Of a stretch of DNA of 64,000 nt, positions 32,116 through 43,281 are shown piece by piece (the first letter of the stretch is position 1; every line of letters starts with the position of its first letter). The notes below the pieces were generated by a model. It was not told where the DNA came from. It ran no database searches and saw nothing but the letters and a program-made list of their open reading frames with translations. Made by a program: the position numbers and the translations under genes. The stretch is from Campanula takesimana (Eukaryota; Streptophyta; Magnoliopsida; Asterales; Campanulaceae). The stretch spans positions 124,001-188,000 of the forward strand of contig JAOWBW010000762.1 in the NCBI GenBank assembly GCA_026119855.1, given 5' to 3'.

Positions 32116-34145
32116 TGTCGCGGCCCCGACCCGCGGGCCGGGAGCACGCGAGCTGGACGTCGACTTAAACAATAAACTCTAAAATAATGAAGATAAAAAT
32201 TTTCCTTTTATACCAAAAGATGATAACACAAGGTTTTGAGATCCAACTTGAACAACAAAATATAAACTGGTGTAAGCTCCACAAACTGACACTCAAAATA
32301 ATAAAATATACAATTCTTAATGACGTCAAGTTGGTACAACTATTCCCAAAAACAGGTTACACATTTATGTAATGTAAACCCACCAATAACAACTTGCCCC
32401 AAAAGCTCAACCCTCGCGACGTCCTGTCTCGTGATCAGCGAGTCTAATCCTTTCCACCTGGGGGGGGTTAAGGAAAAACAACGACAAAATAAAAGGGGGG
32501 TGAGATAAATCTCAATAAGTTACTAATGCAACTACATGACATGCTATAATGCAATAAGCAATAAACAATAATAGATATCACTGAGCACATAGCATTTATC
32601 AATTAACAGATAGCAGCGAAAATAAACAATTAACAAAGGATATTAGCCAAGGTTTTCCAACTGAAAAGAACCAAATAAAGGTCGCTGCGCAGCTTCAACA
32701 ATCAACAATCAACATCTTCATAGTAGCATGAAAGCTTGAAGAGAAAACCCCCGGTACCGGAACCAATAACAATAAGGGGACAGTGACACACAGTCAAAGC
32801 CCAAAACCAATAGCTAAAGTGCTCACAAAGGGGCTAGCTCATCTCACATCCAAGGCCAATCTAGAGGAGGGAAATAATGGGGCAAAACAATGGTCAACAC
32901 CATAATGGACTTGGCTTGTGCCATCATAATGTTTCGCATCGCCCGAAACACACACAAATACCAGCTGGACTTTCAAGTACAGGCTAAGTAATAAAATACT
33001 AGCACGATAAACAACTAATGATTCCAAAGTAGGGAACCAATCCAAATAAATTACCACAAAGGTAAACCAATCCAAACAACACATCAAGGATGGACCACAT
33101 TCCCAAAATGATACTTAATCAAATTCCATAACATATTTGTTCACAAAAGAATCAAGTCCAATTAATAAAGTGTTCCACGATGTTAACTTAGGTAATTAGA
33201 AGAATAAAACCTAAACTAGTTAAGCCATTAGTCCTAAACCAAGCAAAAGGGCATAATTCTGGAACAGGGGGCGGGCGGGCGCCTGGCATGGGGCGGGCGG
33301 GCGCTTAATTGACCAGAAGGTCTGGCCGCATAAAAAGCTGGGTAGGCGGACTCCTGGCATGGGGCGGGCGCCTGGTCTGGTTCTTGGCCGGGAAAACAGA
33401 GCTGGGTTCTTACAATTTCGACCCAAAAATCCACCCAACACAAAATACTCAAAATCAACTCCTTTAACAAGTTCCAAAATGAACCAAAACAACAACTAAG
33501 ATTATGGGAGGCATAGATAACATCATTCCACAACTTGAACTAAGATTGAATCCCCACATTCCCAAGAACACCATTTTTAGCCAAAACACTAACAATCCCA
33601 ATAAATTCCAACTCAACCAAACTTCAAATATAACACATCAAGCATTATATAACATGATATGAAAATTTTAGCATAAAATGGGGGGAAAAGCAAACTTACT
33701 TGAATTTTCTCAAAGTTGCGGAACTCGAATATTTTTAGCCCTCTACGATCCTAACGACGATCTAAACAAGATGAAAAATGAGAAAAAAATAACAAGAGGA
33801 AATGGTTAGATTGAAGAGAAGAAGGTAGAGAAGAAATACTTACCTTTCTTGCTATGGAAGAGAGAGAGAGAGAGCTGGGAATGGGAGGAGAGTGAGGAGA
33901 AGAGGGAGTAGGGAGGGAGTAGGAGAATTATTTCAAAAATGTTACACTTAGGCCCCCTCACTACTACACACAACTCTAATACTTCCTACTAACAACTAAG
34001 ACCAAATGATACTACACTAGCACAAATGACCCAAATAAAATGCTAGGCATAAATTATTATAACACATAAAATGCACACATAAATATTTAAATCAAATAAA
34101 TAATCATTTATCAATAAAATAGAGACGGGTTTTCGGGGCGTGACA
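32116..34145 (-). mobile_element. Solo LTR G of a Tekay-type chromovirus
   Basis: This single 2030-bp LTR has the termini TGTCGCGGCC and GGCGTGACA, related to the LTRs of A and H and in the same orientation. Perfect 5-bp target duplications CTTGA flank it (32111-32115 and 34146-34150). No primer site, polypurine tract or coding region accompanies it, so the internal part was removed by LTR-LTR recombination. It splits the start of E1 gag; the corresponding uninterrupted sequence is seen in E2 (46417-46450). Confidence 0.93.
33270..33375. promoter_or_regulatory. GGCGGGCGCCTGG motif array in solo LTR G
   Basis: GGCGGGCGCCTGG occurs at 33274-33286 and 33363-33375, with a related GGGCGGGCGGGCGCTT at 33291-33305 and a decayed copy (GGCGGACTCCTGG) near 33345. 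The position in the LTR corresponds to that of the array in A, but the motif differs. Confidence 0.55.
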
Positions 34146-35005
34146 CTTGAGAAGGGTTAAGCTCCAAGAGAATGGTACTAACTTTATGGATTGGATCCGT
34201 AGCCTAAGAATTGTTCTAAGGCAAGAAAATAAGTTGTACATTCTTGATGGGCCACTTCCTGCTGAACCAGAACCTACTGCCCCTAGGGCAGAAAGAGATA
34301 GTTACAAGAAACATCGTAATGATTCAAGAGATGTAAGCTGTCTCATGCTTGCTACCATGTGCTCAAAACTCCAAAAAAGGTTTGGAACATTTGGAAGCCT
34401 ATGAGATAGGCGTGGAGTTAAGAGCCATGTTTCAAGAGCAAGCTAGGCAAGAGAGGTACAAGACCATTGTTTGCATTCACTACTTGCAAAATGAATGAAG
34501 GGCAAACAAGTGAGTCCTCACATGCTGAAAATGAAGGTTATGTAGAGCACCTTGAGAAACTTGGCTATCCAATCCCATTGGAGCTAGCCACGGATTTCAT
34601 TCTTAATTCATTGCCTAAAAGTTATAATCAGTTTGTGATGAATTATAACATGCATGGAAATGGATAAGAATCTCTCCGAGTTGCATGGGATGCTTAAAAA
34701 CTGCGGAGATGAAGATTGCGGAGAAAGGTTCTCCCGTGCTCTTGGTTTATGATGGGAAGAAGGCTAGCGCAAAGGAAAGGGTAAAAAAGTTGTCAAACCC
34801 AAGATAAGCAAGGCAATGGTTGCCAATGCTTCTGAGGCAAAACCCGATTCACAAAGGATGCAATCTGTTTCCATTGTCAAGAAATTGGTCATTGGAAACG
34901 TAATTGCAAGGCTTTCTTGGAAGAGCAAAAGAAGAAGAAGAGCAGCAAGGCTGCGTCGACTTCAGGTATCTATATGATAGATATTCTCCTTTCTACCACT
35001 GATTC

Positions 35006-35935
35006 TTGGGTATTGGATGTGGTTCTCACATTTGTTTAAATGTGCAGGGTCTAAAGAATAGGAGACTACTTAAAGAGAGTGAAGTAGACCTACATGTGGG
35101 GAATGGAGCAAGAGTTGCTGCATTAGCCGTAGGGACTTATGAAGTCACTTTACCTTCCGGATTAATTCTTGTTTTAAACAATTGTTATTATGTTCCGGAT
35201 TTAAGTAGAAATATTATTTCAATTTCTTGTTTGGATAATGAAGGCTTTAAGTTTCTTATTGAGAATAAGAAATTTTCTATTTATTTAAACGATGTGCTTC
35301 ATGGTATTGCTAATTCATTTAATGGCCTTTATGTCTTGGATGTCAAGAATGAAAATAATGAAAATGTCTATCATATAAATTAGAAATCTAAACCTAATGA
35401 TGTAAATCATACTTATTTGTGGCATTGCCGTCTTGGTCATATTAATGAGAAGCGTATCTCAAAACTCCATGGGGACGGTCTCTTGGGTTCATGTGACCTT
35501 GGGTCATATGATACTTGTGAGTCGTGTCTTCTTGGGAAAATGACTAAGACACCTTTTACCAAGTTAGGTGAAAGGGCAAGCGACTTATTGGGATTGATAT
35601 ATTCCGATGTATGCGGACCATTAAGTAGCAATGTTAGGGGAGGATTTCAATACTTCATAACCTTCACTGATGATTATAGTAGATTTGGGTATGTTTACCT
35701 AATGAAACATAAAAGTGAAGCATTTGATATATTTAGAATATTTCAAAATGAAGTAGAAAAACAACTTGGCAAAAGTATTAAGGCACTTTGATCAGATCGA
35801 GGTGGAGAATACTTGAGTCATGAATTTGATGATCATCTAAAGAATTGTGGAATAGTTTCACAATTGACTCCACCCGGAACATCACAATGGAATGGTGTGT
35901 CCGAGAGGAGAAATCGGACTTTGTTAGACATGGTT
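35006..35935 (+). pseudogene. pol: Protease remnant and integrase of element E1
   Basis: One reading frame runs from 35006 with stops at 35381-35383 (TAG), 35789-35791 (TGA) and 35936-35938 (TGA). Both TGA codons are CGA in E2. Relative to E2, seven bases are missing just upstream, removing the catalytic Asp-Thr-Gly of the protease. The integrase zinc region (WHCRLGHINEKR, CESCLLGK) and the core Asp and Glu surroundings (IYSDVCGPL, SDRGGEYLS, VSERRNRTLLDM) remain. Confidence 0.85.
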
Positions 35936-35941
35936 TGATCA

Positions 35942-38062
35942 ATGATGAGTCAAGTTGATCTTCCAATATCCTTTTGGGGTTACGCTCTAGAAACCGCTGC
36001 ATTCACACTAAATCGTGTTCCAACTAAATCGGTTCAAAAGACTCCATATGAGATGTGGAACGGAAAGAAAACTTGTTTATCTTTCGTGAAGATTTGGGGT
36101 TTCGAAGCCTATGTCAAAAGACTTGTCTCTGACAAACTCGCACACAAATCTGACAAATGTATTTTCGTGGGATATCCAAAGGAAACAAGAGGATATTACT
36201 TTTACAACCGTGAGGACAACAAAGTTTTTGTTACCCGAACTGGTGTCTTTCTAGAGAAAGAGTTTCTCTCCAAAGAAATCAGTGGGAGTAAAATAAATCT
36301 TGAAGAGATTCGAGACCCAGAAAATGACATTGAAGCAATAGTGGAACAAGAACAAGAACCACAAGGAGTTGTGGAACCTGTTCAAAATACACAAGCAACT
36401 CGCAGATCTAGTAGGTTACGATCCGAGCCCGAAAGATATGGATTTCTCGTAACGGATAGTAATGAGGTGGAAATCATTGAGAATGATGAACCGACAACCT
36501 ACCAAGAGGCGATGTCTTCTCCTAATTCGGATAAGTGGCTTGGAGCCAGAGAATCTGAATTGCAATCCATGCAAGACAATCAAGTTTGGAACTTGATTGA
36601 TGCGCCCGAAGGTGTAAAAACCATAGGATGCAAATGGGTCTTCAAGAAGAAGACTGACATGGATGGGAAGGTGCATACTTACAAAGCTAGACTTGTAGCG
36701 AAGGGTTATAGGCAAGTTCATGGTATTGACTATGATGAAACCTTTTCACCCGTAGCAATGATCAAGTCTATAAGAATTTTGCTTGCCATTGCCGCATATC
36801 ATGACTATGAAATATGGCAAATGGACGTCAAAACCGCTTTTCTAAATGGAAAACTGCAAGAGGATGTGTATATGACACAACCAGAAGGTTTTGAACAAGA
36901 TTCTAAGGTATGCAAATTGCAGAGATCCATCTATGGATTGAAGCAAGCTTCTAGGAGTTGGAATCTCCGTTTTGATGAATCGGTCAAAGAGTTTGGTTTC
37001 ATCAAGAACGAAGATGAGCCTTGTGTATACAAGAAGATTAGTGGGACCATAGTGCTATTCCTTATTTTATACGTGGATGACATATTACTCATTGGAAACG
37101 ATATTCCTACACTTCAGTCCGTAAAGACTTGGTTAGGAAAATGCTTCGCAATGAAAGATATGGGTGAAGCCGCATATATACTTGGCATTAAGATCTATAG
37201 AGATAGATCAAGGAGGCTACTTGGTTTAAGCCAAAGTACATACATTGACAAGGTCATTAGAAGATTCCGTATGGAAAATTCTAAAAGAGGAACCTTACCA
37301 GTGTTACATGGAGTTTCTCTAAGCAAGACTCAATGTCCTAAGACAAAGGATGAGCGTGAGAAAATGAATGATGTGCCATATGCTTCGGCAATTGGGTCCA
37401 TCATGTATGCCATGATTTGTACTAGGCCGGATGTATCTTATGCTTTAAGCATGACAAGTAGATACCAATCCGACCCCGGTGAAAATCACTGGATGGATGT
37501 AAAAGCGATTCTTAAGTACTTGAGAAGAACTAAAGATTCGTTTTTGGTCTATGGAGGAATGGAAGATGATCTCGTGGTAAATGTTTACACAGATGCAAGT
37601 TTCCAGACCGACAAAGATGATAGTCGATCGCAATCGGGTTTTGTGTTTATGTTAAATGGTGGAGCTGTAAGCTGGAAGAGTTCCAAGCAGAGTACAACCG
37701 CTGATTTTACAACGGAAGCTGAGTATATTGCTGTATCAGATGCTGCAAAAGAAGCTGTTTGGATTAAGAAGTTCATTACTGAACTTGAAGTGGTTCCTAG
37801 TATTGCTAATCCAATAGACCTTTATTGCGATAATAATGGTGCTATTGCTCAAGCAAAGGAACCAAGAGCACATCATAAATCCAAACACATACTTAGGCGT
37901 TTTCATATCATTCGAGAATTTGTTGATAGGGGAGACGTAAATATATGCAGAGTACCTACTGATAACAATGTTGCGGACCCGCTAACAAAGGGACTTCCAC
38001 AAGCTAAACATGAAGGTCATGTTAGGTCCATGGGTATTAAATACATGGGAGATTGGGCCTAG
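35942..38062 (+). CDS. pol: Integrase C-terminus, RT and RNase H of element E1
   Basis: A 706-residue open frame starts MMSQVDLPISFWGYALETAAF. It covers the integrase C-terminal part (KTPYEMWNGKK, KCIFVGYPKETRGYYFYN) and the RT (IGCKWVFKKKTDMDG, DETFSPVAMIKSIRILLAI, WQMDVKTAFLNGKLQED) with catalytic LYVDDILLIGND near residue 378. RNase H follows (YTDASFQTDKDDSRSQSGFVFMLNGG, TTEAEYIAVSD, LYCDNNGAIAQ), ending LTKGLPQAKHEGHVRSMGI. The Met is internal to the original polyprotein, and the frame is continuous with the integrase upstream apart from the TGA at 35936. This is the longest intact copia pol segment in the window. Confidence 0.88.
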   Translation: MMSQVDLPISFWGYALETAAFTLNRVPTKSVQKTPYEMWNGKKTCLSFVKIWGFEAYVKRLVSDKLAHKSDKCIFVGYPKETRGYYFYNREDNKVFVTRTGVFLEKEFLSKEISGSKINLEEIRDPENDIEAIVEQEQEPQGVVEPVQNTQATRRSSRLRSEPERYGFLVTDSNEVEIIENDEPTTYQEAMSSPNSDKWLGARESELQSMQDNQVWNLIDAPEGVKTIGCKWVFKKKTDMDGKVHTYKARLVAKGYRQVHGIDYDETFSPVAMIKSIRILLAIAAYHDYEIWQMDVKTAFLNGKLQEDVYMTQPEGFEQDSKVCKLQRSIYGLKQASRSWNLRFDESVKEFGFIKNEDEPCVYKKISGTIVLFLILYVDDILLIGNDIPTLQSVKTWLGKCFAMKDMGEAAYILGIKIYRDRSRRLLGLSQSTYIDKVIRRFRMENSKRGTLPVLHGVSLSKTQCPKTKDEREKMNDVPYASAIGSIMYAMICTRPDVSYALSMTSRYQSDPGENHWMDVKAILKYLRRTKDSFLVYGGMEDDLVVNVYTDASFQTDKDDSRSQSGFVFMLNGGAVSWKSSKQSTTADFTTEAEYIAVSDAAKEAVWIKKFITELEVVPSIANPIDLYCDNNGAIAQAKEPRAHHKSKHILRRFHIIREFVDRGDVNICRVPTDNNVADPLTKGLPQAKHEGHVRSMGIKYMGDWA

Positions 38063-38076
38063 GGCAAGTGGGAGAT

Positions 38077-38643
38077 TGTTGGTAGTGGTGCCCTAGGCAC
38101 ATTTAATAAACGTTGTAATTGTTATCATTTATTTCATATCAATAAAGGGTATGATTGGCATAATCGGATTCACGTAGGGAAGAATAATAAGCTAAATGGA
38201 TTTGTCCCTCTTCGGAGAGATGTCAAGCTTGGGCCTCTCGTAGGAATGATGTTGATGAAAATGTTCGGCCGGACTCAAATGAATTGATTAGATCAATGTC
38301 ATTTGTATTATCAACATATTCGGAATCGAGAAAGTATTGAACAAATCAAGTTGACTTGTTGACCATGACTTGTGTTCAATGACATTGTGGACAAAGGGAT
38401 TATGACATATTCTAAAGTAATACGAACTTGTATCTAGTTATACTATTTGGGTAGGTATGACGGTTTGCTAGAACCTAATCATATCTTATGATTTCATGTT
38501 TGAACCCATTGCCAACTTAGTGTAATCCAAGAGGGTCACACACAATAGAACGAGTCTTAAATAAGGATTATATTGGAATTTTGGAAACTTTGGGAATCTG
38601 GACAAGTGGGCGACCGCACATGGTGACTTGGGCGGCCGCACAG
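38077..38643 (+). repeat. 3' LTR of element E1, internally deleted and truncated
   Basis: It starts TGTTGGTAGTGGTGCC after the purine-rich GGGCAAGTGGGAGAT (38062-38076). Compared with the 5' LTR, 306 bp are missing between two ATAAAG hexamers (29062-29067 and 29368-29373 in the 5' copy; fused at 38142-38147). The LTR ends inside its GC-rich motif (GGGCGGCCGCACAG) at 38643, where F sequence begins. Confidence 0.88.
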
Positions 38644-38870
38644 TTTTCTCAACCTGAGTCAAACCTCCCAACTCTTTAACTAACCTATTTGGCCAAACCG
38701 CAAACTCCGCTGTGCATTTTATCAGTTCGGCTCTTGTGCTTTGAACCGCAGTTGGCCCAACTGATAAGTACTCAGTTGATTTTAAGGGTATTTTCGAAAA
38801 AGTTTTGGACCGCTATTCACCCCCCCCCCCTCTAGCGGTTCTATACCCTTGTTGCCCTCTGGGACCAACA
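38644..38870 (+). repeat. 5' LTR of element F, 3' remnant
   Basis: It is nearly identical to 59563-59785 of the 3' LTR, from TTTTCTCAACCTGAG to GGGACCAACA. It differs mainly in the length of the C tract (38819-38830). The upstream 1.2 kb of this LTR are deleted. Confidence 0.88.
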
Positions 38871-38872
38871 AG

Positions 38873-38884
38873 TGGTATCAGAGC
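38873..38884 (+). other. Primer binding site of element F, initiator tRNA-Met
   Basis: TGGTATCAGAGC lies two bases after the LTR end, as in C. Confidence 0.92.
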
Positions 38885-38934
38885 ATATCCACCAAACTTT
38901 TTTTTACAAGCTTAACCGCTTGGGTGCTGATCCA

Positions 38935-41334
38935 ATGGCAAACACAAACACCCATATGATGCAAACATCCAATTCGAATCACTTACCGATTCTGGATGAA
39001 GATAGTTTTATCTTTTGGAAAGATAGGATGATAAAACACATGATTTCATGTGATCGTAGACTGTGGACCGCGGTTACTGATGGACCATATGTTCCTATGA
39101 AAGCTAATCCACGTGCAGGAACCGCAGGAGAAGAAGCTGAAGTTAAGAAGTTAGAAAGTGAATGGACTGATGCAGACCACATCAATGTGGATTTTGATGG
39201 AAGAGCTATGTCCATGCTAGTGTCAGCTATTGACTTGAGGACTCATTCTAAGGTGCTTCACTGCAAAACCGCAAAGGCTACCTGGGATGCTATAGTTGAC
39301 TTTCTGGAAGGAGATTCAGATACCAAGAAAAACCGCCTCTATCAACAGAGAAGACTCTTTGACTATTTTGTTAAAGATCCTAAGGAATCTCTTAGACAAT
39401 GCTATGAGAGGTTTATTGATATTTGTTAATGTGTGTTTTTCTCTTGGACATGTCTATTCTAATATAGATTTGAACATGAGATTCATGCAAGCACTTGGTA
39501 GCAAATGGCTTATCAAAACTACTAACATTGAAGAAAACAAGGACTTGGAAGCTCTTGATCTTCGACACTTGTATGCCATGCTGAAGGTTTTTGAATTCAA
39601 GCTTGAAGAGGTCCATGAAACCGAAAGCAGATTTAAGACTCTCTCTCTAGCTGCATTCAATAATACCTCATCTCCCATCCACAATCCAGACCATCATCAA
39701 ACCGCTCCTCACCTCCACTTGCAAACTGCTACTCCTGACCAAAATGCTCCTAGATTCAATCCTCAAACCGCACCTCCTGAGTATTACCAGCAGTCTCACC
39801 AATCCTATCCTCAATCACATCAACCATATCCTCAACCTTATCAATCTTATCAGCAGTCTCATCAACCCTACACTCCTCCTCAAAGTTCTTATGCTCAGAG
39901 TGTAGGATCACAATCCTCAAGTTCTAATCAAGTTGATTTTGATGAAATGGATGATAAAGAATTTTCTTTGTATGTGAAGAAATACACCAAGTTCAGGAAA
40001 AACAATAGATCTCAATTTCCATCCAAAGGCCCAGCAAAGTTTATCCCTCCAACCAGATTCAACAAAACTGCAGATCCCAAGACAAGGGATGACTTGGTCT
40101 ATTATAACTGCAGACAGCCAGGTCACTTTGCTTCAAGTTGTCCCAAACCGCGTTATGAAGCCGCGCCAGCAAAGAAATCATTCAACAAGAAGTTCGTGAA
40201 AAGAAGAGGAATGGTAGCTGACCAAAGGAGATCAACCGCTGACATGGATGGGTTCAGACTCAGATGAAAGTGATGATGAAGAAACTGCAAATCTCTGCCT
40301 CATGGGATTTGAAGAAAGAATTGAAATTGACGAAAGCCTTCCACTGCCAAATCAACAAATGAAGTCAGTTTCACCTAAGACTCCTGAGTCTAGATTAAGC
40401 AAAGCTCCTACAACACCAAACTACACTCTCGAGGTTCAAGCAGACCAAAGTCATGATGACCAGGTACTAGAACGTGCTAATATTATATGTCAACAACACA
40501 TTGTGCTTAAAAAGGCATATAAACTAATGGCTGCGGAACTTGAAGAATCCCAACGTGTTTGTAAATCCCACAAGGAGGAAATTGAAAACCTCACGCTCCA
40601 AATTGCTGGGATATCTACTATTGTGGATGAAAACCGCTATCTGAAGGACAGAACCGAGGTACTTCTCACCCAAATCCATGAGCTTACCATACAAAGGGAT
40701 GACCTTCAAAAAGTGACTGATGTATGGACTAAGTCTGGTGTCACCGTGGAACAAATCCTAAATTCACAAGTTCCTACTTCGGATAAAAGTGGATTGGGGT
40801 TTAAAACTGATGATGGGTGTAAGTGTCCTTGTCTCTGTGCCGAAGGTGGTGTGAAACCTACTGAACAAACCAAAGAAATTCCTAAGGTTAATCATGCGGT
40901 AAAAAGGGCTCAAAACAAGAAATTAAAGGCAAAATTATTTCTTTGAGTACCCTAAAAACCAGACTGGGAGAGATTCAAAGTGGAAAGAGAAATCCATAGC
41001 GGATGAGGCAACCAAAGAAGTATTGAGTGATGAAACCGCTCCTAGTCGGTTTAAGGAAATTCCTATCATTTTTCCTAAAGCCGCACCTAAGAGGAAGGTT
41101 GAGCTCAAGAAGGTAATCTTTGTTAAAGCCAAAACCGCTGACCCAGTAAAACATGAGAAACCGAAGGTCAGTAAAGGGTTTGAAAAACCGCAATCAAAAC
41201 CTGGATTTATTCATTGTGCTATTTGTGCTGATTATAGTCATGGTGCTGGTCATTGTCTTTTAAGGTTCACACCCAATGCCAAGAGACGTAGAAATCCTAA
41301 GTTCAAACAGGTGTGGGTCCCAAAAAGCTGCTAA
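38935..41334 (+). pseudogene. gag: SIRE-type Gag of element F
   Basis: The start is MANTNTHMMQTSNSN at 38935. Frames change near 39427 and 40250, and a further break falls between 40943 and 41023. Capsid motifs match C (FIFWKDRMIKHM, KATWDAIVDFLEGDSD, SLRQCYERF). A Gln/Pro/Tyr-rich repeat region (SHQPYPQPYQSY) spans about 39700-39900 and is absent from C. The first knuckle reads YYNCRQPGHFASSC and has lost its first Cys. A coiled coil follows at 40480-40740, and the second knuckle (CAICADYSHGAGHC) at about 41217-41258. Confidence 0.85.
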
Positions 41335-41400
41335 CCCTAGGACCCAAAAGAATAAGGGGGACCAAAATCTTTAATGTTTATTTTTCAGATCTTATGCTTT

Positions 41401-43281
41401 ATGGCTGGAACCGCAAAGAAGAATAAGGATCTTTGGCACTTGGATAGTGGTTGCTCATGACACATGACCGGAGATAATGAACTTCTTTGTGATTTCATCA
41501 GTATGAGAGGCCCCCCAGTAGTGTTTGGAAATAACAACAAAGGAGAAACAATAGGATATGGGGCAATCAAACGTGGAAAGGTGACCATTGAAAATGTGTC
41601 ACTAGTAGAAGGACTCAAGCACAACCTTCTCTCCATATCTCAGTTTTGTGACAAAGGAATGAACTGCAACTTTACTTCAACTAATTGTTTCATCAAAGAT
41701 GCAACTTCCGGAGTTACTCTACTAACTGGCAACAGAACAGGTGATGTATACATGATAGATTTGAGTAATGTTATTTCTATTGCTGACCTCTGTTTTGTAG
41801 CCAAAAATGTTAGTGAAAGCAGCTGGTTATGGCATAAGCGGCTCAGCCACTTGAACTTCAAGTATCTAGCAAAACTGCACAGGGTTGGTCTAGTAAAAGG
41901 ACTACCCAAAGTGGCTGACCATCATGATGAAAAATGTAAAGCATGCCAGCTTGGTAAGCAGCCCAAACAGTCATTTCCAAGCAAAACCGCATCTTCAACG
42001 AACCGCTGCTTACAACTGCTTCACATGGATTTATTTGGACCTGTCCCAACCGCCAGTATAGGAAGAAACCGCTATACCTTGGTGGTTGTTGATGACTTTT
42101 CAAGATATACATGGGTGGAAATGATGGCCTCAAAATATGATACTTATGGCATCGTAACCGCTCTATTTAGACAGCTCCAAACTCAGAAATTGGATGACAT
42201 TGTTGCTGTGCGTTCAGATAATAGAACCGAATTTACAAACAATGGTGTTGCCCAATATTGTGATGATCATGGAATTGATCATAACTTCTCTACCGCTGAG
42301 GTTCCACAAAAGAATGGAGTTGTATAACGAAAGAACAGGACTTTGATTGAAGCCGGGAAGACCATGATTGCAGAAGCAAAGCTTCCCAAATACTTCTAGG
42401 CCGAAGCTGTCAATACCGCATGTTTCACCCAGAACCGCTCCCTAATCATCAAAGTTCACAACAAGACTCTTTATGAATTATGGAGAGGCAGATCACCCAA
42501 CATTGCCTTCTTTAAAATATTTGGATGCAAATGCTACATCTTATACAATGGCAGAGAGCATCGAGGTAAATTTGATGCTAAGGCCGATGAAGGTATTTAT
42601 GTTGGTTATTCAAAACACTCTAAAGCTTTTCGTTGTTTCAATAAAACTTCATTAAAAATTGTAGAGTCAGTCCATGTTACATTTGATGAACATGATCTTC
42701 TTGAGCCACATATGGCTCCAAATGTTGCTGATGATTTTAGTGGTTTTGAGACAGGTACATCTTACCCTAATCATGCAACCGCAAATGACCAACCTACTCA
42801 AACCGCTCCATCAGGTTCTCCAGCCGCTCCAAATCAAACCGAAGGTGTTGCTGTAGAACCGCACTCTTCTGATCCCATTCAAACCGTTGATCCAGTTCCA
42901 AACATCACCTTCAATGAAGATTTCAATGAATATCAAGAAGATCCTCCTCTAGAAAATCTTCAAGAAATAGTGGTTCATGAAGACCTCCCTCCAGAAATCA
43001 ATGAGCATAGAGACCATCCAACAACCAATGTTATAGGTCCAATCAGTTCTGGTGTTCAAACAAGAGGAAGCTTAACTCATAGAGATAACCACAGTTTGTT
43101 CTCAACCGAACTGTTATCTCAGATGGAACCGAAGAAGGTAGATGAAGCTCTAAGTGATCAAAGTTGGGTAGTTGCAATGCAAGAAGAGCTTAATCAGTTT
43201 GAAAGATGCAGAGTTTGGACTCTAGTTCCAAGGCCCAGAGATCACACTGTAATTGGAACAAAATGGGTATACATAAATAAG
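41401..43281 (+). pseudogene. pol: Protease, integrase and RT start of element F
   Basis: The frame begins MAGTAKKNKDLWHLDSGCS, then TGA (41458-41460) replaces the Arg of C. An open stretch at 41464-42327 carries the integrase zinc region (HLNFKYLAKL, CKACQLGK) and core (LLHMDLFGPV, VRSDNRTEF; Gly to Arg beside the second Asp). It ends at a TAA that replaces the catalytic Glu position (NGVV then stop then RKNRT). TAG at about 42398 replaces a Trp, and a frameshift follows near 42640. The linker and RT start (MEPKKVDEALSD, WTLVPRPRDHTVIGTKWVY) reach the insertion site of E2. Confidence 0.86.
43277..43281. repeat. Target site duplication ATAAG, left copy (element E2)
   Basis: It is repeated at 51875-51879. 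Removing E2 and one copy gives continuous RT of F (INKMDENGTITRNKAR). Confidence 0.95.

Larger units (their letters stand above)
32072..34995 (+). pseudogene. gag: Gag of element E1, split by solo LTR G
   Basis: The first 14 codons (MTANTQSISLRSIL) are at 32072-32113, then the LTR intervenes. Gag resumes at 34151 with a one-base insertion relative to E2, then TNFMDWIRSLRIVLRQENK and DSRDVSCLMLATMCSK. Several further small indels break the frame (34380, 34455, 34660, 34700). The zinc knuckle CFHCQEIGHWKRNC lies at about 34868-34910. A seven-base deletion at the protease site follows near 35012. Confidence 0.82.
28997..38643 (+). mobile_element. Tork/Angela-like Ty1/copia element E1
   Basis: E1 has a 5' LTR, tRNA-Met primer site, a 1.6-kb leader, gag split by solo LTR G, protease-integrase, an open RT-RNase H and a damaged 3' LTR. 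It sits in the integrase gene of D; GTGGT (28992-28996) is the presumed target duplication. Its 3' LTR is cut at 38643 and joined to the LTR of F. Its coding part is very similar to E2. The lineage name is from general resemblance of gag and pol. Confidence 0.87.
38644..43281 (+). mobile_element. SIRE-type Ty1/copia element F, 5' part
   Basis: This part contains the last 227 bp of the 5' LTR, primer site, gag, protease, integrase and the start of RT. It is interrupted at 43282 by E2 and resumes at 51875, ending with the 3' LTR at 59785. Its DNA is dotted with AACCGC motifs in coding and noncoding parts alike. Confidence 0.88.
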
